From Streptomyces noursei ATCC 11455 (GTDB lineage Bacteria; Actinomycetota; Actinomycetes; Streptomycetales; Streptomycetaceae), in contig NZ_CP011533.1 in NCBI RefSeq assembly GCF_001704275.1, positions 6,882,001 through 6,946,000 of the forward strand: DNA of 64,000 nt. The letters run 5' to 3'. The translations under genes were made by a program, and so were the position numbers. Every line of letters begins with the position of its first letter. Within the stretch, counting starts at the first letter, position 1. Of this stretch, positions 17,865 through 27,912 are shown piece by piece. Below the pieces are notes generated by a model. It was given only the letters and a program-made list of their open reading frames with translations. It made no database searches and had not been told where the DNA came from.

Positions 17865-20015
17865 ATGAGGGGGACCGGCGTGGGGGACGACGGCGCGGAC
17901 GCCGAGCGCGTCCGGAACGACTTCAGTGGCACCGCGCACGGCCCGGTGATCCAGGCCGGGGTGATCGAGGGCGGCGTGCGGATCGAGATGCCGCGGCCGG
18001 AGCAACCGGTGCCGCGGCAGGTGCCGGCCGGGTCGCCGCAGTTCGTCGACCGCGAGCCGGTGCTGGCGGAGATCGACGGCTGGGTGGGCGCCGGCGGCGG
18101 CCTGGCGGTGCTCAGCGGCCTGCCCGGGGTGGGCAAGAGCGCGACCGTACGGAGATGGGCGCACGAGGAGCGCGGCCGGTTCCCCGGCGGCGAGTTCTAC
18201 GTGGACTTCGCCGAGCTGCGGGCCCAGGCGGGCGGCGACGTCTCGGCCGGGGTGAGCCGCTGCCTGCGGGCACTCGGCGTCGAGGACCGCTATCTGCCCG
18301 CCAGCCTGGGCGAGTTGACCGGCATGCTGCGCACCCTGACGGCGGACAAGCGGGTGCTGATGGTCCTCGACGACGTCACCGAACCGGCGCAGGTGCGGGC
18401 GCTGCTCCCGGGCGCCCCCGGCAGCGTGGTCCTCGCGACCAGCCAGTCGATGCTCGGGGAACTGCTCGGCGACGGCGCCCGCCTGATGCCGTTGGAACCG
18501 CTGTCGCCGGAGCACGGGCTGCAACTCCTCCGCCGGCTGTGCGGGGAGGAGCGCATCGCGGCGGGCGGTGAGGCCGCGGCCCGGCGGATCGTCGCGAGCT
18601 GCGGCGGACTGCCGGTGGCCCTGCAGGTCGCCGCCGCGCGATTGGTGATGCATCCACGTTTGCCGGTGGCCGCGCTGGCCGAGGAATTGGCCGACGACCG
18701 GCGCCGGTTGGACGCCCTGCGCCGGGGAGGGGAGCGCACCGTGTCCACTGTCTTCGGCGTGGCCTATGCGGCACTGCCCGTACCCGCCGCGCGGCTCTAC
18801 CGCCTGCTGGGCCTGCATCCCGGACGCCACTGGGACGCCGGATCGGCCGCCGCGGCAGCCGGGACGACCGTCGCCCACGCCGCCGAGCAGCTCGACGTCC
18901 TGGAGACCGCGAGCCTGATCACGATGACCGCCGACGGGCGTTACGAGTTCCACGACCTGGTGCGCCTGCACGCCCGCGAACGGGCCGCCCAGGACGACGA
19001 CGAGGCCGAGCGCACGGCCGCCGTGGCCCGCGTCGTGGACCACCTGCTCACCCGCGCCGCCCAGGCCGATCTCGCCGTCATGGGTCGCCGGATGCGCATC
19101 GGCGCCTACACCGATCGGCTGGGCGAGGCCGACCGGGCCACCGCCTTCGCCCACCGGGGCGAGGCGCTCGACTGGCTGGACGCCTGGCGCGGCGAGCTGC
19201 TGTCCGCCCAGCAGGCCGCCGCCGACCACGGATGGCACCGTCGGGTGTGGGAGCTCGCCGAGGCGCTGACCGCGCTCTTCCTCAACCGCAGATACCTCAA
19301 TGACTGGGTCAGAAGCGGCGACTTGGGCGCCCGGCACGCCGCCGAGGACGGCAACCCCGCCGCCGAGGCCCGACTGCGCGCACTGCTGTCCCGCCCTCTG
19401 ATGGACCGCGACGAACTGCGCCGGGCCCGCCGGGAATTGGAGACCGCCGTCGCCCGGGCGGACGAGTCCGGCCACACCCTGCTGCGCGCCTCCGTCCGGG
19501 AGTTCCACGGCCGCTACTGGGACCGCTGCGACCCGGCCCGCGCCGTGACCACCTACGAGGAGGCGATGGTCTACTACCGCGCCGCGGGAGACGAGCGCGG
19601 CATCGCCATCGGCCGCTTCTTCATGGGCTGCGCCCAACACGCCGTCGGCCGCACCGAGGAGGCCCGGGCCACCCTGCAGGACGCCTACGACGGGTTCACG
19701 GCCCTCGACGACCGGCGGATGGGCGCCCGTGCGCTGGCCGCCATCGGGGGCGTACGCCGCGACCTGGGGCAGATCGCGGAGGCCGTGGCGGCCCTGGAGG
19801 AGGCCGTCGCCATGCTGCGCGAGCGCGGCGCCGTCCACTACGAGGCGCAGGTGTGCGAGACGCTGGCGGAGCTGGCCGAGGAGTGCGGTGATCATGAGCG
19901 TTGGCGGCGCCATCTGACCCGGGCCCTGGAGATATACGAGGCGGGCGGCGGCCCGCGCGCCGCGGAACTGCGCCGCAGGCTGACGGACGCCACCGCCGAC
20001 GGCACCAAGGAATGA
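17865..20015 (+). CDS. NB-ARC/TPR STAND ATPase (NLR-like) with N-terminal amyloid-type motif
   Basis: A 716-residue signal-transducing ATPase. Residues 18-38 hold NDFSGTAHGPVIQAGVIEGG, resembling the bacterial amyloid signalling motifs (RHIM/PP-like) found at NLR N-termini. The NB-ARC module follows: Walker A GLPGVGKS (85-92), Walker B RVLMVLDDV, sensor GSVVLATSQSML, GLPL-type SCGGLPVALQVAAARL, then a winged-helix region (RLYRLLGLHPGRHWDA) and RYEFHDLVRLHARERA. The C-terminal ~330 residues are TPR-like helices (AGDERGIAIGRFFMGCAQHA, RRDLGQIAEAVAALEEAV). By analogy it is a cytoplasmic sensor that oligomerises on ligand binding and templates an effector. GTG 17880 is an alternative start. It follows a damage-type promoter; a candidate effector lies at 26505. 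Confidence 0.85.
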   Translation: MRGTGVGDDGADAERVRNDFSGTAHGPVIQAGVIEGGVRIEMPRPEQPVPRQVPAGSPQFVDREPVLAEIDGWVGAGGGLAVLSGLPGVGKSATVRRWAHEERGRFPGGEFYVDFAELRAQAGGDVSAGVSRCLRALGVEDRYLPASLGELTGMLRTLTADKRVLMVLDDVTEPAQVRALLPGAPGSVVLATSQSMLGELLGDGARLMPLEPLSPEHGLQLLRRLCGEERIAAGGEAAARRIVASCGGLPVALQVAAARLVMHPRLPVAALAEELADDRRRLDALRRGGERTVSTVFGVAYAALPVPAARLYRLLGLHPGRHWDAGSAAAAAGTTVAHAAEQLDVLETASLITMTADGRYEFHDLVRLHARERAAQDDDEAERTAAVARVVDHLLTRAAQADLAVMGRRMRIGAYTDRLGEADRATAFAHRGEALDWLDAWRGELLSAQQAAADHGWHRRVWELAEALTALFLNRRYLNDWVRSGDLGARHAAEDGNPAAEARLRALLSRPLMDRDELRRARRELETAVARADESGHTLLRASVREFHGRYWDRCDPARAVTTYEEAMVYYRAAGDERGIAIGRFFMGCAQHAVGRTEEARATLQDAYDGFTALDDRRMGARALAAIGGVRRDLGQIAEAVAALEEAVAMLRERGAVHYEAQVCETLAELAEECGDHERWRRHLTRALEIYEAGGGPRAAELRRRLTDATADGTKE

Positions 20016-20072
20016 CGCGGACGGAGCGGCGGGCCGGAGCACCGGGGGAGCGCCCCTCCGCACGCGGGTCCG

Positions 20073-22085
<2,013 letters not shown>

Positions 22086-22127
22086 GGTAGTTCAGGCCCG
22101 GCGCCGCGCCGGGGCCCGGTCCGGGCC

Positions 22128-23765
22128 TCAGGCGCCGTCGGGCTTCCGCCTGCCGCCGTTGAGCCGACGCAGCCGCAGCGACGCCGGGCCGAAGCCGAGG
22201 GGGCGGGGCAGCCGGCGGGGAGCCCGCTCGACGTCGGGGCCGGGCCCGGGGCCGGCAGGCGCGGCCGGGGCCGGTGGCACGGTGAGCGCCGCGGCGGGGG
22301 CGGTGAACAGGGACGGCAGATCGGACGGCGCGTCCGTGCTGTCCGGGGTGTCGAGGTCCGGCGACCGCACCGCGGACGCCGCTGGCGGGGTGAACGGGCG
22401 CGGCAGACGCGCGACCGGGACGGCGGGGGTGACCACGTCGACGTAGGCGCGGCAGACCGGTGGCAGGCCGGCGGCCGGGGTGCGCAGTCCGCTCATGGCG
22501 CCGCGTACGACGCGGATGGCCAGCGACGTCCGGGGCGCGCCGGGGCGCGGGGACGGCACCGGTTCGGCGCCGGTGGCCAGCACCCATGGTGCCTCGACGA
22601 GCCCGCCGACGGTGCGCTGCACCCTGCGGGCCAGCGTCGGATCGTCCAGGCCGTACCGCCGCAGCGCCGCGCGCAGCGCGGCGGCGCCATGGGCGGCGAG
22701 CGACAGCCCCTGGCCGTAGTCCGGGTTGACCGAGGCCACGGCGCCGCCGAGGGCGAGGAACCCGCTGGGCCAGTGCGCCAGTTGCTCGTAGCGGTGGCGG
22801 CGGCTGGAGGTGCCGCGGGTCAGCCGCACCTCGCTCAGCGGCTCGGCGTCGGTGACGAGGTCGGCGATGGCCGTGTGGACCCCGCGGGCGAACGGCACGA
22901 AGCGGTCGGCGCGTTCGGAGGGGCTCTCCTCGCCGGCGCCGGTGAGGGTGACCAGCCAGCGTCCGTCCTCGATGGGGACCAGCGTCGCCGTCCGGGCGGT
23001 CGGGACCGGCGATTCGGGGGCGGGGGCGCTGCCGGCCGCGCCGCCGGCCCGACCGGGGCCCGAACGGGCGGTGAGCACCGAGCAGTTCTCGTATCCGGCC
23101 GGGACGCGGAAGACGCGGGTGGCGCAGACGATGCCGGGGTCCCGGACGTCCTCGGGGACGGTGGGCAGCCCCAGCGCCGACAGCCGGTCCGGCGTGGTGG
23201 AGGAGCGGCCGGTGGCGTCGACCACGAGATCGGCGTCCAGGCGGTACGTTTCGCCACTGGTGGTGTCCCGGACCCACACGCCGGTGACGTGTTCGGCGGT
23301 GCCGGTCAGCCGCTCGGCGTCCGTGCCGTCGAGGACCCGCACCCCAGGGAGGGCCGGCACCTGCTCGCGCAGGACCCGGTCGAGCAGATCACGGGAACAG
23401 GCGAACACCTGCCGGGTACGGGCCCGTCGGACGGGCCGGCCGGGCAGCAGTGGACCGGTGGGCTCCGACGGCATCGGGAGCAGACGGGCGCCCGCGGTCA
23501 GCCAGCCGTCGATGGTGCCGGGCAGCAGGCTCTCCACGACGCGGGCGCCGTCCGCCGCCAGTAAGTGGGTGTGCCGCGGCTGCGGAAGATCCGTGGGCAG
23601 CACGGGGGTGCGCGGCAGCTGCTCCCGCTCGACCACGACCACATCGGCGTACTCGGACAGCGCGGCGGCGGCGAGCATGCCGGTGAATCCGCCGCCGAGC
23701 ACCACGGCGAGGTACGGGTGCGTGAATTGGAGCCCGGCGCTGGGCGTACTGCTCGACGCGTTCAT
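22128..23765 (-). CDS. FAD-dependent oxidoreductase / monooxygenase
   Basis: A 545-residue flavoprotein. An N-terminal Rossmann signature YLAVVLGGGFTGMLAAAALS is at residues ~18-37, followed by ADVVVVEREQL, PQPRHTHLLAADGARVVESL, DADLVVDATGRSSTTP, and the FAD-binding segment FLALGGAVASVNPDYGQGLS. This is the architecture of single-component FAD hydroxylases/epoxidases rather than halogenases, since no WxWxIP motif is seen. A Pro/Ala-rich C-terminal tail of ~120 residues (TPAVPVARLPRPFTPP onwards) is unusual. The substrate is unknown. It is the first gene of a reverse-strand pair with the GT-B-like gene, divergent from the quinone oxidoreductase. Confidence 0.82.
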   Translation of the reverse strand: MNASSSTPSAGLQFTHPYLAVVLGGGFTGMLAAAALSEYADVVVVEREQLPRTPVLPTDLPQPRHTHLLAADGARVVESLLPGTIDGWLTAGARLLPMPSEPTGPLLPGRPVRRARTRQVFACSRDLLDRVLREQVPALPGVRVLDGTDAERLTGTAEHVTGVWVRDTTSGETYRLDADLVVDATGRSSTTPDRLSALGLPTVPEDVRDPGIVCATRVFRVPAGYENCSVLTARSGPGRAGGAAGSAPAPESPVPTARTATLVPIEDGRWLVTLTGAGEESPSERADRFVPFARGVHTAIADLVTDAEPLSEVRLTRGTSSRRHRYEQLAHWPSGFLALGGAVASVNPDYGQGLSLAAHGAAALRAALRRYGLDDPTLARRVQRTVGGLVEAPWVLATGAEPVPSPRPGAPRTSLAIRVVRGAMSGLRTPAAGLPPVCRAYVDVVTPAVPVARLPRPFTPPAASAVRSPDLDTPDSTDAPSDLPSLFTAPAAALTVPPAPAAPAGPGPGPDVERAPRRLPRPLGFGPASLRLRRLNGGRRKPDGA

Positions 23766-24488
23766 GGGCGGTCCCTTTCTCGGCGGTGGCGCGCGAGCCC
23801 CCGGCGGGGCCGGGCCGCGTCCAGAAAGGGCGGCGCGGCGTATGGCCGGGTGTGACGGCGCGCGGCGGCGATGACGGCGTCGGCGGCGTCGGTGACCCGT
23901 ATGGTCAGCGACGGCAGGGAAGCAGACGCGGTCCGCAGCATGCGCAGAGGCGCCGGCGGAAGAGGCAGAGCCCGTTGTGGGTCCCGGCAGGCCGGCGCGA
24001 ACGCCGGCCTGCCGCCCCCCGATTTCCCCATCATGATTCCCCCTCAGGCCGTGCCCGCCCCGGCGAGACCCGAGCCCCGTCCTCCGCCACTCCCCACCCG
24101 GATCACCGGGTGGGACGGGCCGGCACCGCTGCCTCGCGCGCCATGCTCCGCCCTGGGGAACGCGGCCGTCGGATCTCGTCAACGGCGGACACACGTCCGG
24201 ATCGTAGGCGGCGGCGATCACTTCTGGTAGCCGGAATCGAGTGAGAGATGTGTGGGAGCCACCCGCCGCATACCGCCGGGTAGATCTACACCAAAACGGT
24301 GCAATGGACTGAAAACGCTCCCCTGTTTTCTCGCGTAGCGAGAAAACCTCCGGGAATCGGGGGCGGCCGGAAGTCCATCGGTCCCGAAAAGTCCGAAGGG
24401 TTGGCGCGAAATGATCGGGATGCGGCGGGCCGGCCGCCGCCGTGCCTACCCTGTGCGGGCACCGCACCGGAGAATCTGAGGGAGAGTC
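23766..24488. other. 723-bp divergent intergenic region with hairpin/operator; no gene seen
   Basis: It lies between the flavoprotein (reverse) and quinone oxidoreductase (forward). Part of it (about 24230-24360) is A/T-rich for this genome. It has a perfect inverted repeat at 24325-24347 and a TACCCT element at 24447-24452 that could be the -10 of the oxidoreductase gene. No open frame here shows convincing codon bias or a recognisable product. Confidence 0.55.
24325..24347. promoter_or_regulatory. perfect inverted repeat, candidate operator
   Basis: Ten-base arms GTTTTCTCGC and GCGAGAAAAC around GTA. It is A/T-rich and has no following T tract, about 140 bp before the oxidoreductase start. 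A further GAAAACGC half-site occurs at 24311-24318. The IclR-like regulator at 25521 is a plausible binder. Confidence 0.5.
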
Positions 24489-25433
24489 GTGCGCGCGATC
24501 GTGATGCGAGAATTCGGCGGCCCGGACGTGCTCCGCCTGGAGGACGCCCCGGAGCCGACGCCCCGCGCCGGGCACGCGCTCGTCGACGTCACCCTGGCCG
24601 GTGTCAACTACGCCGATGTGCACGTCCGCGGCGACACCTACCTCGCCCCGGTCGAACTTCCCTACATACCCGGCAACGAGGTCGTCGGAACCGTCGACGG
24701 CGGCCGGCGCGTGGTCGGGCTCACCCGCGGCGGCGGATACGCGGAACGGGCCCTGCTGCACCGCCGCGTCACCTGGGACATCCCCGACGCCGTCAGCGAC
24801 GAGCAGGCGGTCGCGCTGGCCCTCCAGGGCAACAGCGCCTGGCACCTGCTCTTCACCGCGCTGCGCCTCACCGAGGGCGAGAGCGTCGTCGTCCCGGCTG
24901 CGGCCGGCGGGGTCGGCACGCTGGCCGTCCAGCTCGCGGCGCGCGCCGGCGCGAAGGTCATCGGCCTCGCCGGCACCGCGGCCAAGCGTCGACTCGCCCT
25001 GGACCTGGGCGCCCACGCGGTCGTCGACTCCACCGCCGAGGACCTCACCGAGCGCATCCTGGACGCGGCCGGCGGCCCGGTCGAGACGGCGCTGGAGATG
25101 ACCGGCGGCGCCACCTTCGCCCGGACCCTGGCCGCCGTCGCACCGCGCGGCCGGCTCGCCGTCTACGGTTTCGCCGGCGGCGAGCTGGCGAACGTCTCCA
25201 CCCGGGAACTGATGGAGCGCTCGCTCACCGTCTCGGGCTTCTGGCTGCCTCAGCTCTACGCCGACCGGACGGCGCTGCCGACCTCCATGCGGGCGCTGTT
25301 CGACGCCGTCGCCGACGGCTCCCTCACGACACTGACCGGCGCCACCTACGCGCTCGGGGACGCGGTGCAGGCGCACCACGACCTCGCCGCCCGCACACCG
25401 ACCGGGAAACTCGCCCTCGACGTCACCCGCTGA
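24489..25433 (+). CDS. zinc-type NADPH:quinone oxidoreductase (MDR superfamily)
   Basis: A 314-residue medium-chain dehydrogenase/reductase from GTG 24489, with GAGGGAGAG just upstream. The N-terminal GroES-like domain carries IVMREFGGPDVLRLEDAPEP, GVNYADVHVRGDTYLAPVEL, and PYIPGNEVVGTV. The nucleotide-binding domain carries VVVPAAAGGVGTLAVQLAAR and AKVIGLAGTAAKRRLALDLG. It lacks the cysteines of the catalytic and structural zinc sites, so it is a zinc-free quinone-oxidoreductase-like enzyme. It would reduce quinones or enones with NADPH. An IclR-like regulator follows 87 bp downstream in the same direction. Confidence 0.88.
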   Translation: MRAIVMREFGGPDVLRLEDAPEPTPRAGHALVDVTLAGVNYADVHVRGDTYLAPVELPYIPGNEVVGTVDGGRRVVGLTRGGGYAERALLHRRVTWDIPDAVSDEQAVALALQGNSAWHLLFTALRLTEGESVVVPAAAGGVGTLAVQLAARAGAKVIGLAGTAAKRRLALDLGAHAVVDSTAEDLTERILDAAGGPVETALEMTGGATFARTLAAVAPRGRLAVYGFAGGELANVSTRELMERSLTVSGFWLPQLYADRTALPTSMRALFDAVADGSLTTLTGATYALGDAVQAHHDLAARTPTGKLALDVTR

Positions 25434-25520
25434 CGCCGGTGCCCTCAGGGGTGGGACACCGAGCACCGCACACGCCGTGCGCCTTCGGGCGCGGATCACT
25501 GCCAAGGGAGAGAGCACACG

Positions 25521-26399
25521 ATGGGCCATCGCACCGCAGCGTCGCAGTCCACGGCTCCGGAGGCCGCGCAGCGCACCGGCCAGGCATCCAGGAGCGCGGC
25601 CGCCGCCGGCTCCCGGACGTCGGGATCCGGCCATGCCGAACGGGTCTTCCTCGTCCAGACGGCCTTCGCCGAGCTGGGCGGATCCGCCCACGGGCCCGGT
25701 GAGATCGCGGAGTTCACCGGCCTGGACGACTCCGTCGTCTACCGCATCCTGCAGTCCGGCATCTACCAGCGGATCTTCGAGCGGGTGGACCGCGGCCTCT
25801 ACCGGCTGCGGACCTCCGCCGCCCAGCTCGCCTTCACCGCGCTCGACCACCGGCTCGACGGCGCGCAGACGGTCCTCGCCGAACTGCGCGAGGCGAGCGA
25901 CAACGGGCTGGTCTTCCTCTACATGGTGGCGCCGTTCTCCGGCGCGCAGCGGCAGTGCGTCGACATGGCCGTCGGCGACTCCGACCTCGCCGAACTGGGC
26001 ATGACACCGCGCGACGTGCTGTCCGTGACCCGCTCCCTGCGCACCGGCGCCTCCGGGCGCACCATCCTCGCCTACCTCCCCGAGGTCCTCCAGCAGCGGG
26101 TGCTGGCGGAGCCCGTCCCCGAACAGGCCGGCCCGGGCGTCTACCGGGACAACGACGCGCTGCTCGCCTCCCTGGCGGAGGTCCGCGACCTCGGCCACGC
26201 GCTCGGCTACGAGGAGTGCATGGCCGGCTGGAACTCCTGCGCGGCACCGATCATGTGGGACGGGGCCATCATGGGCGCGGTGCTGCTGCTCAAGCAGAAG
26301 ACCGTGATGCCGGAAGCCCCCGACAGCGTCGTCGAGGCGACGAAGGAGGCGGCGGCCGTGCTCAGCCGCGACGGAGCGGCCGGGCCGACGCACAGCTGA
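25521..26399 (+). CDS. IclR-like transcriptional regulator
   Basis: A 292-residue protein. After a Ser/Ala-rich 40-residue leader comes a winged helix-turn-helix (HAERVFLVQTAFAELGGSAH, then PGEIAEFTGLDDSVVYRILQ) and a GAF-type effector domain (LREASDNGLVFLYMVAPFSG, LSVTRSLRTGASGRTILAYL, GYEECMAGWNSCAAPIMWDG). IclR proteins dimerise and repress or activate nearby catabolic or secondary-metabolic genes. It may control the oxidoreductase upstream and the flavoprotein across the divergent region; the inverted repeat at 24325-24347 is a possible site. The sequence is diverged from classical IclR, so the family call is moderate. Confidence 0.75.
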   Translation: MGHRTAASQSTAPEAAQRTGQASRSAAAAGSRTSGSGHAERVFLVQTAFAELGGSAHGPGEIAEFTGLDDSVVYRILQSGIYQRIFERVDRGLYRLRTSAAQLAFTALDHRLDGAQTVLAELREASDNGLVFLYMVAPFSGAQRQCVDMAVGDSDLAELGMTPRDVLSVTRSLRTGASGRTILAYLPEVLQQRVLAEPVPEQAGPGVYRDNDALLASLAEVRDLGHALGYEECMAGWNSCAAPIMWDGAIMGAVLLLKQKTVMPEAPDSVVEATKEAAAVLSRDGAAGPTHS

Positions 26400-26504
26400 A
26401 CCCGGATCGCGGCGCACGGCCGGGCGGCTGTTCATGAGGCCGTCCGCCTCTCTACCGTGGCACCACGCGCGGCACACGGCGCGCACGACATCCAAGGGGG
26501 TCCG

Positions 26505-26951
26505 ATGGAAGCGGAATTGGTGGCGCTCGCCACGGCCGGGGCGACGACGCTGGTGCAGCAGATGGCGACCGAGGGCTGGGCCACGGTCCGCCGGCGGATG
26601 GCCGCCGTGCTCGCCCGCCGCCGCGGCGCGGAGGAGGAGGCGGAGGTCGAACGCGAGCTGGACCAGGCGCGCACCGACGTCATCAGCGCCCGGGAGGACG
26701 GCGACGAGGAGGTGCCCCAGGGGGTGGCCGTGGTCTGGAAGGCCCGGCTGCGGCGACTGCTCGCGGAGGACCCGGCCGCGGCGGCCGAACTGCGCCGACT
26801 GCTCGACGAGATGGCGCCCCAGGGCACCCAGAGCGTCGTGCGGGACGTGCACAACACGATCAGCGGCGGTGTGATGACCGGCCCCGTGGTGCAGGCCGGT
26901 GTCGTCTTCGACCACCGCGGCACCCCGCCCGGCGGACCGCAATCCCGCTGA
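26505..26951 (+). CDS. small helical protein with C-terminal amyloid-type motif, candidate NLR effector (Bell-like)
   Basis: A 148-residue protein from ATG 26505, preceded by AAGGGGG. Residues 1-105 are predicted helical: an amphipathic first helix (MEAELVALATAGATTLVQQM), RRRMAAVLARRR, the charged EEEAEVERELDQARTD, and VVWKARLRRLLAEDPAAAAE. There is no signal peptide. Residues 117-134 read NTISGGVMTGPVVQAGVV, matching the N-terminal motif of the STAND ATPase at 17865 (NDFSGTAHGPVIQAGVI) at nearly every key position: N, SG, GPV, QAG. In known systems a helical (Bell/HeLo-like) membrane-damaging domain with a C-terminal amyloid motif is switched on by templating from the NLR. The pairing is inferred from motif identity. 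Function untested. Confidence 0.68.
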   Translation: MEAELVALATAGATTLVQQMATEGWATVRRRMAAVLARRRGAEEEAEVERELDQARTDVISAREDGDEEVPQGVAVVWKARLRRLLAEDPAAAAELRRLLDEMAPQGTQSVVRDVHNTISGGVMTGPVVQAGVVFDHRGTPPGGPQSR

Positions 26952-26992
26952 CCCCGGCGGCCCGCCGTCCGCCGGCGGGGCAGAATGGCCGG

Positions 26993-27634
26993 GTGCGGCT
27001 CGAAGCGATCACCTGGGAACGGCTCACCGACGCGCTCGCCGCGCGCATCGACGCGTTGACGGCGCACGACGGGAGCCCCTGGCTGCGGGTGGCGGTTGAC
27101 GGGGCTCCCGCAGCCGCCCCCGGCGACCTCGCCGATCGGCTCGCCGAGGCGCTGCGCCTCCGGGGGCGTGCGGTGCACAAGGCCGGCGCCCACGGCTTCC
27201 TGCGGCCCGCCTCGCTGCGCTTGGAGTACGGCCGTGAGGACCCGGACGCCTACTACGACGAGTGGTTCGACCGGCGGGCCCTGTGGCGCGAGATCTTCCA
27301 GCCGCTGGAGCCGGGCGGCACCGGGCGGGTGCTCCCCGACCTGTGGGACCCGGAGGCGGACCGGGCGACGCGCAGCGCCTACGTGGAACTGCCGCCCGGC
27401 GGCCTGGTGTTGCTGCACGGCCCGCTGCTGCTCGGGCAGTGGTTCCCCTTCGACCTCTCGGTGCACCTGAAGCTGTCGCCGGGGGCGCTCGCCCGCCGCA
27501 CCCCGGAGGACCAGCGCTGGACGCTGCCGGCGTTCGCCCGCTACGAAGCCGAGGTCCGGCCCGAGGAGTCCGCGGACGTCGTCGTCCGGGCCGACGACCC
27601 CCGCCGGCCGGCCTGGAGCGGAGCGCCCGGCTGA
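26993..27634 (+). CDS. uridine-kinase-like protein lacking a normal P-loop
   Basis: A 213-residue protein from GTG 26993. Overall layout follows actinobacterial uridine-kinase-like proteins: ITWERLTDALAARIDALTAH, WLRVAVDGAPAAAPGDLADR, ALRLRGRAVHKAGAHGFLRP, EYGREDPDAYYDEWFDRRAL, LWDPEADRATRSAYVEL and VLLHGPLLLGQWFPFDLSVH. The position of Walker A (normally GxxxxGK[ST]) reads DGAPAAAPGD, with neither the lysine nor the Thr/Ser. Phosphoryl transfer is therefore doubtful unless another residue compensates. It begins 41 bp after the amyloid-motif gene in the same direction, so the two could be co-transcribed. Confidence 0.75.
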   Translation: MRLEAITWERLTDALAARIDALTAHDGSPWLRVAVDGAPAAAPGDLADRLAEALRLRGRAVHKAGAHGFLRPASLRLEYGREDPDAYYDEWFDRRALWREIFQPLEPGGTGRVLPDLWDPEADRATRSAYVELPPGGLVLLHGPLLLGQWFPFDLSVHLKLSPGALARRTPEDQRWTLPAFARYEAEVRPEESADVVVRADDPRRPAWSGAPG

Positions 27635-27822
27635 CCGGTCGGGCCGCCGGGCGAACGGCCGGTGCGCGAACCGCCCGGGACGGGCCGCGACCGCGGTGCC
27701 GTGCGCACGGTCCCCGCCCGACTCCTCTGCCCTGCGGCCCTCTTGAGATAACTCCGGATGCGTCCTGGCCCCGTACATCGCGCCCCCTCCCGGGCGGTCC
27801 CGGCGACCGCCCCGCTGAAAAA

Positions 27823-27845
27823 ACCGTACGGCCGACCACTGACAG
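27823..27845 (-). promoter_or_regulatory. orphan PafBC-like damage promoter (reverse strand)
   Basis: Reverse strand CTGTCAGTG (27837-27845), 8 bp, then TACGGT (27823-27828). It points into the end of the uridine-kinase-like gene with no recognised reverse gene downstream. A GGGAGGGGGCGCG ribosome-site-like run precedes an ATG at 27778, but the frame after it looks random. Confidence 0.5.
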
Positions 27846-27899
27846 TCGACCGTGGACGGCCGAACGCTCCCCGCTGATCAGGGCGTTCGGCGCGGCCGG

Positions 27900-27905
27900 T
27901 AGCGT
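27900..27905 (+). promoter_or_regulatory. -10 element TAGCGT, predicted leaderless pemK-like transcript
   Basis: TAGCGT is followed by seven bases and then ATG 27913, predicting a transcript that starts at the start codon. No -35 consensus is evident. Confidence 0.42.
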
Positions 27906-27912
27906 GCGGGGG

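Noticed and set aside
22128..26942. A 1604-codon reverse frame that includes the flavoprotein
   Set aside because: Only the part from ATG 23765 downwards is a recognisable protein. The upstream part runs antisense to the oxidoreductase, IclR-like and effector genes and has no coding logic.
26432..27778. A reverse frame starting at ATG 27778 with a good ribosome-site-like sequence behind the orphan damage motif
   Set aside because: The residues are random Arg/Pro-rich text antisense to the uridine-kinase-like gene and no domain is visible. I kept only the promoter as a feature.
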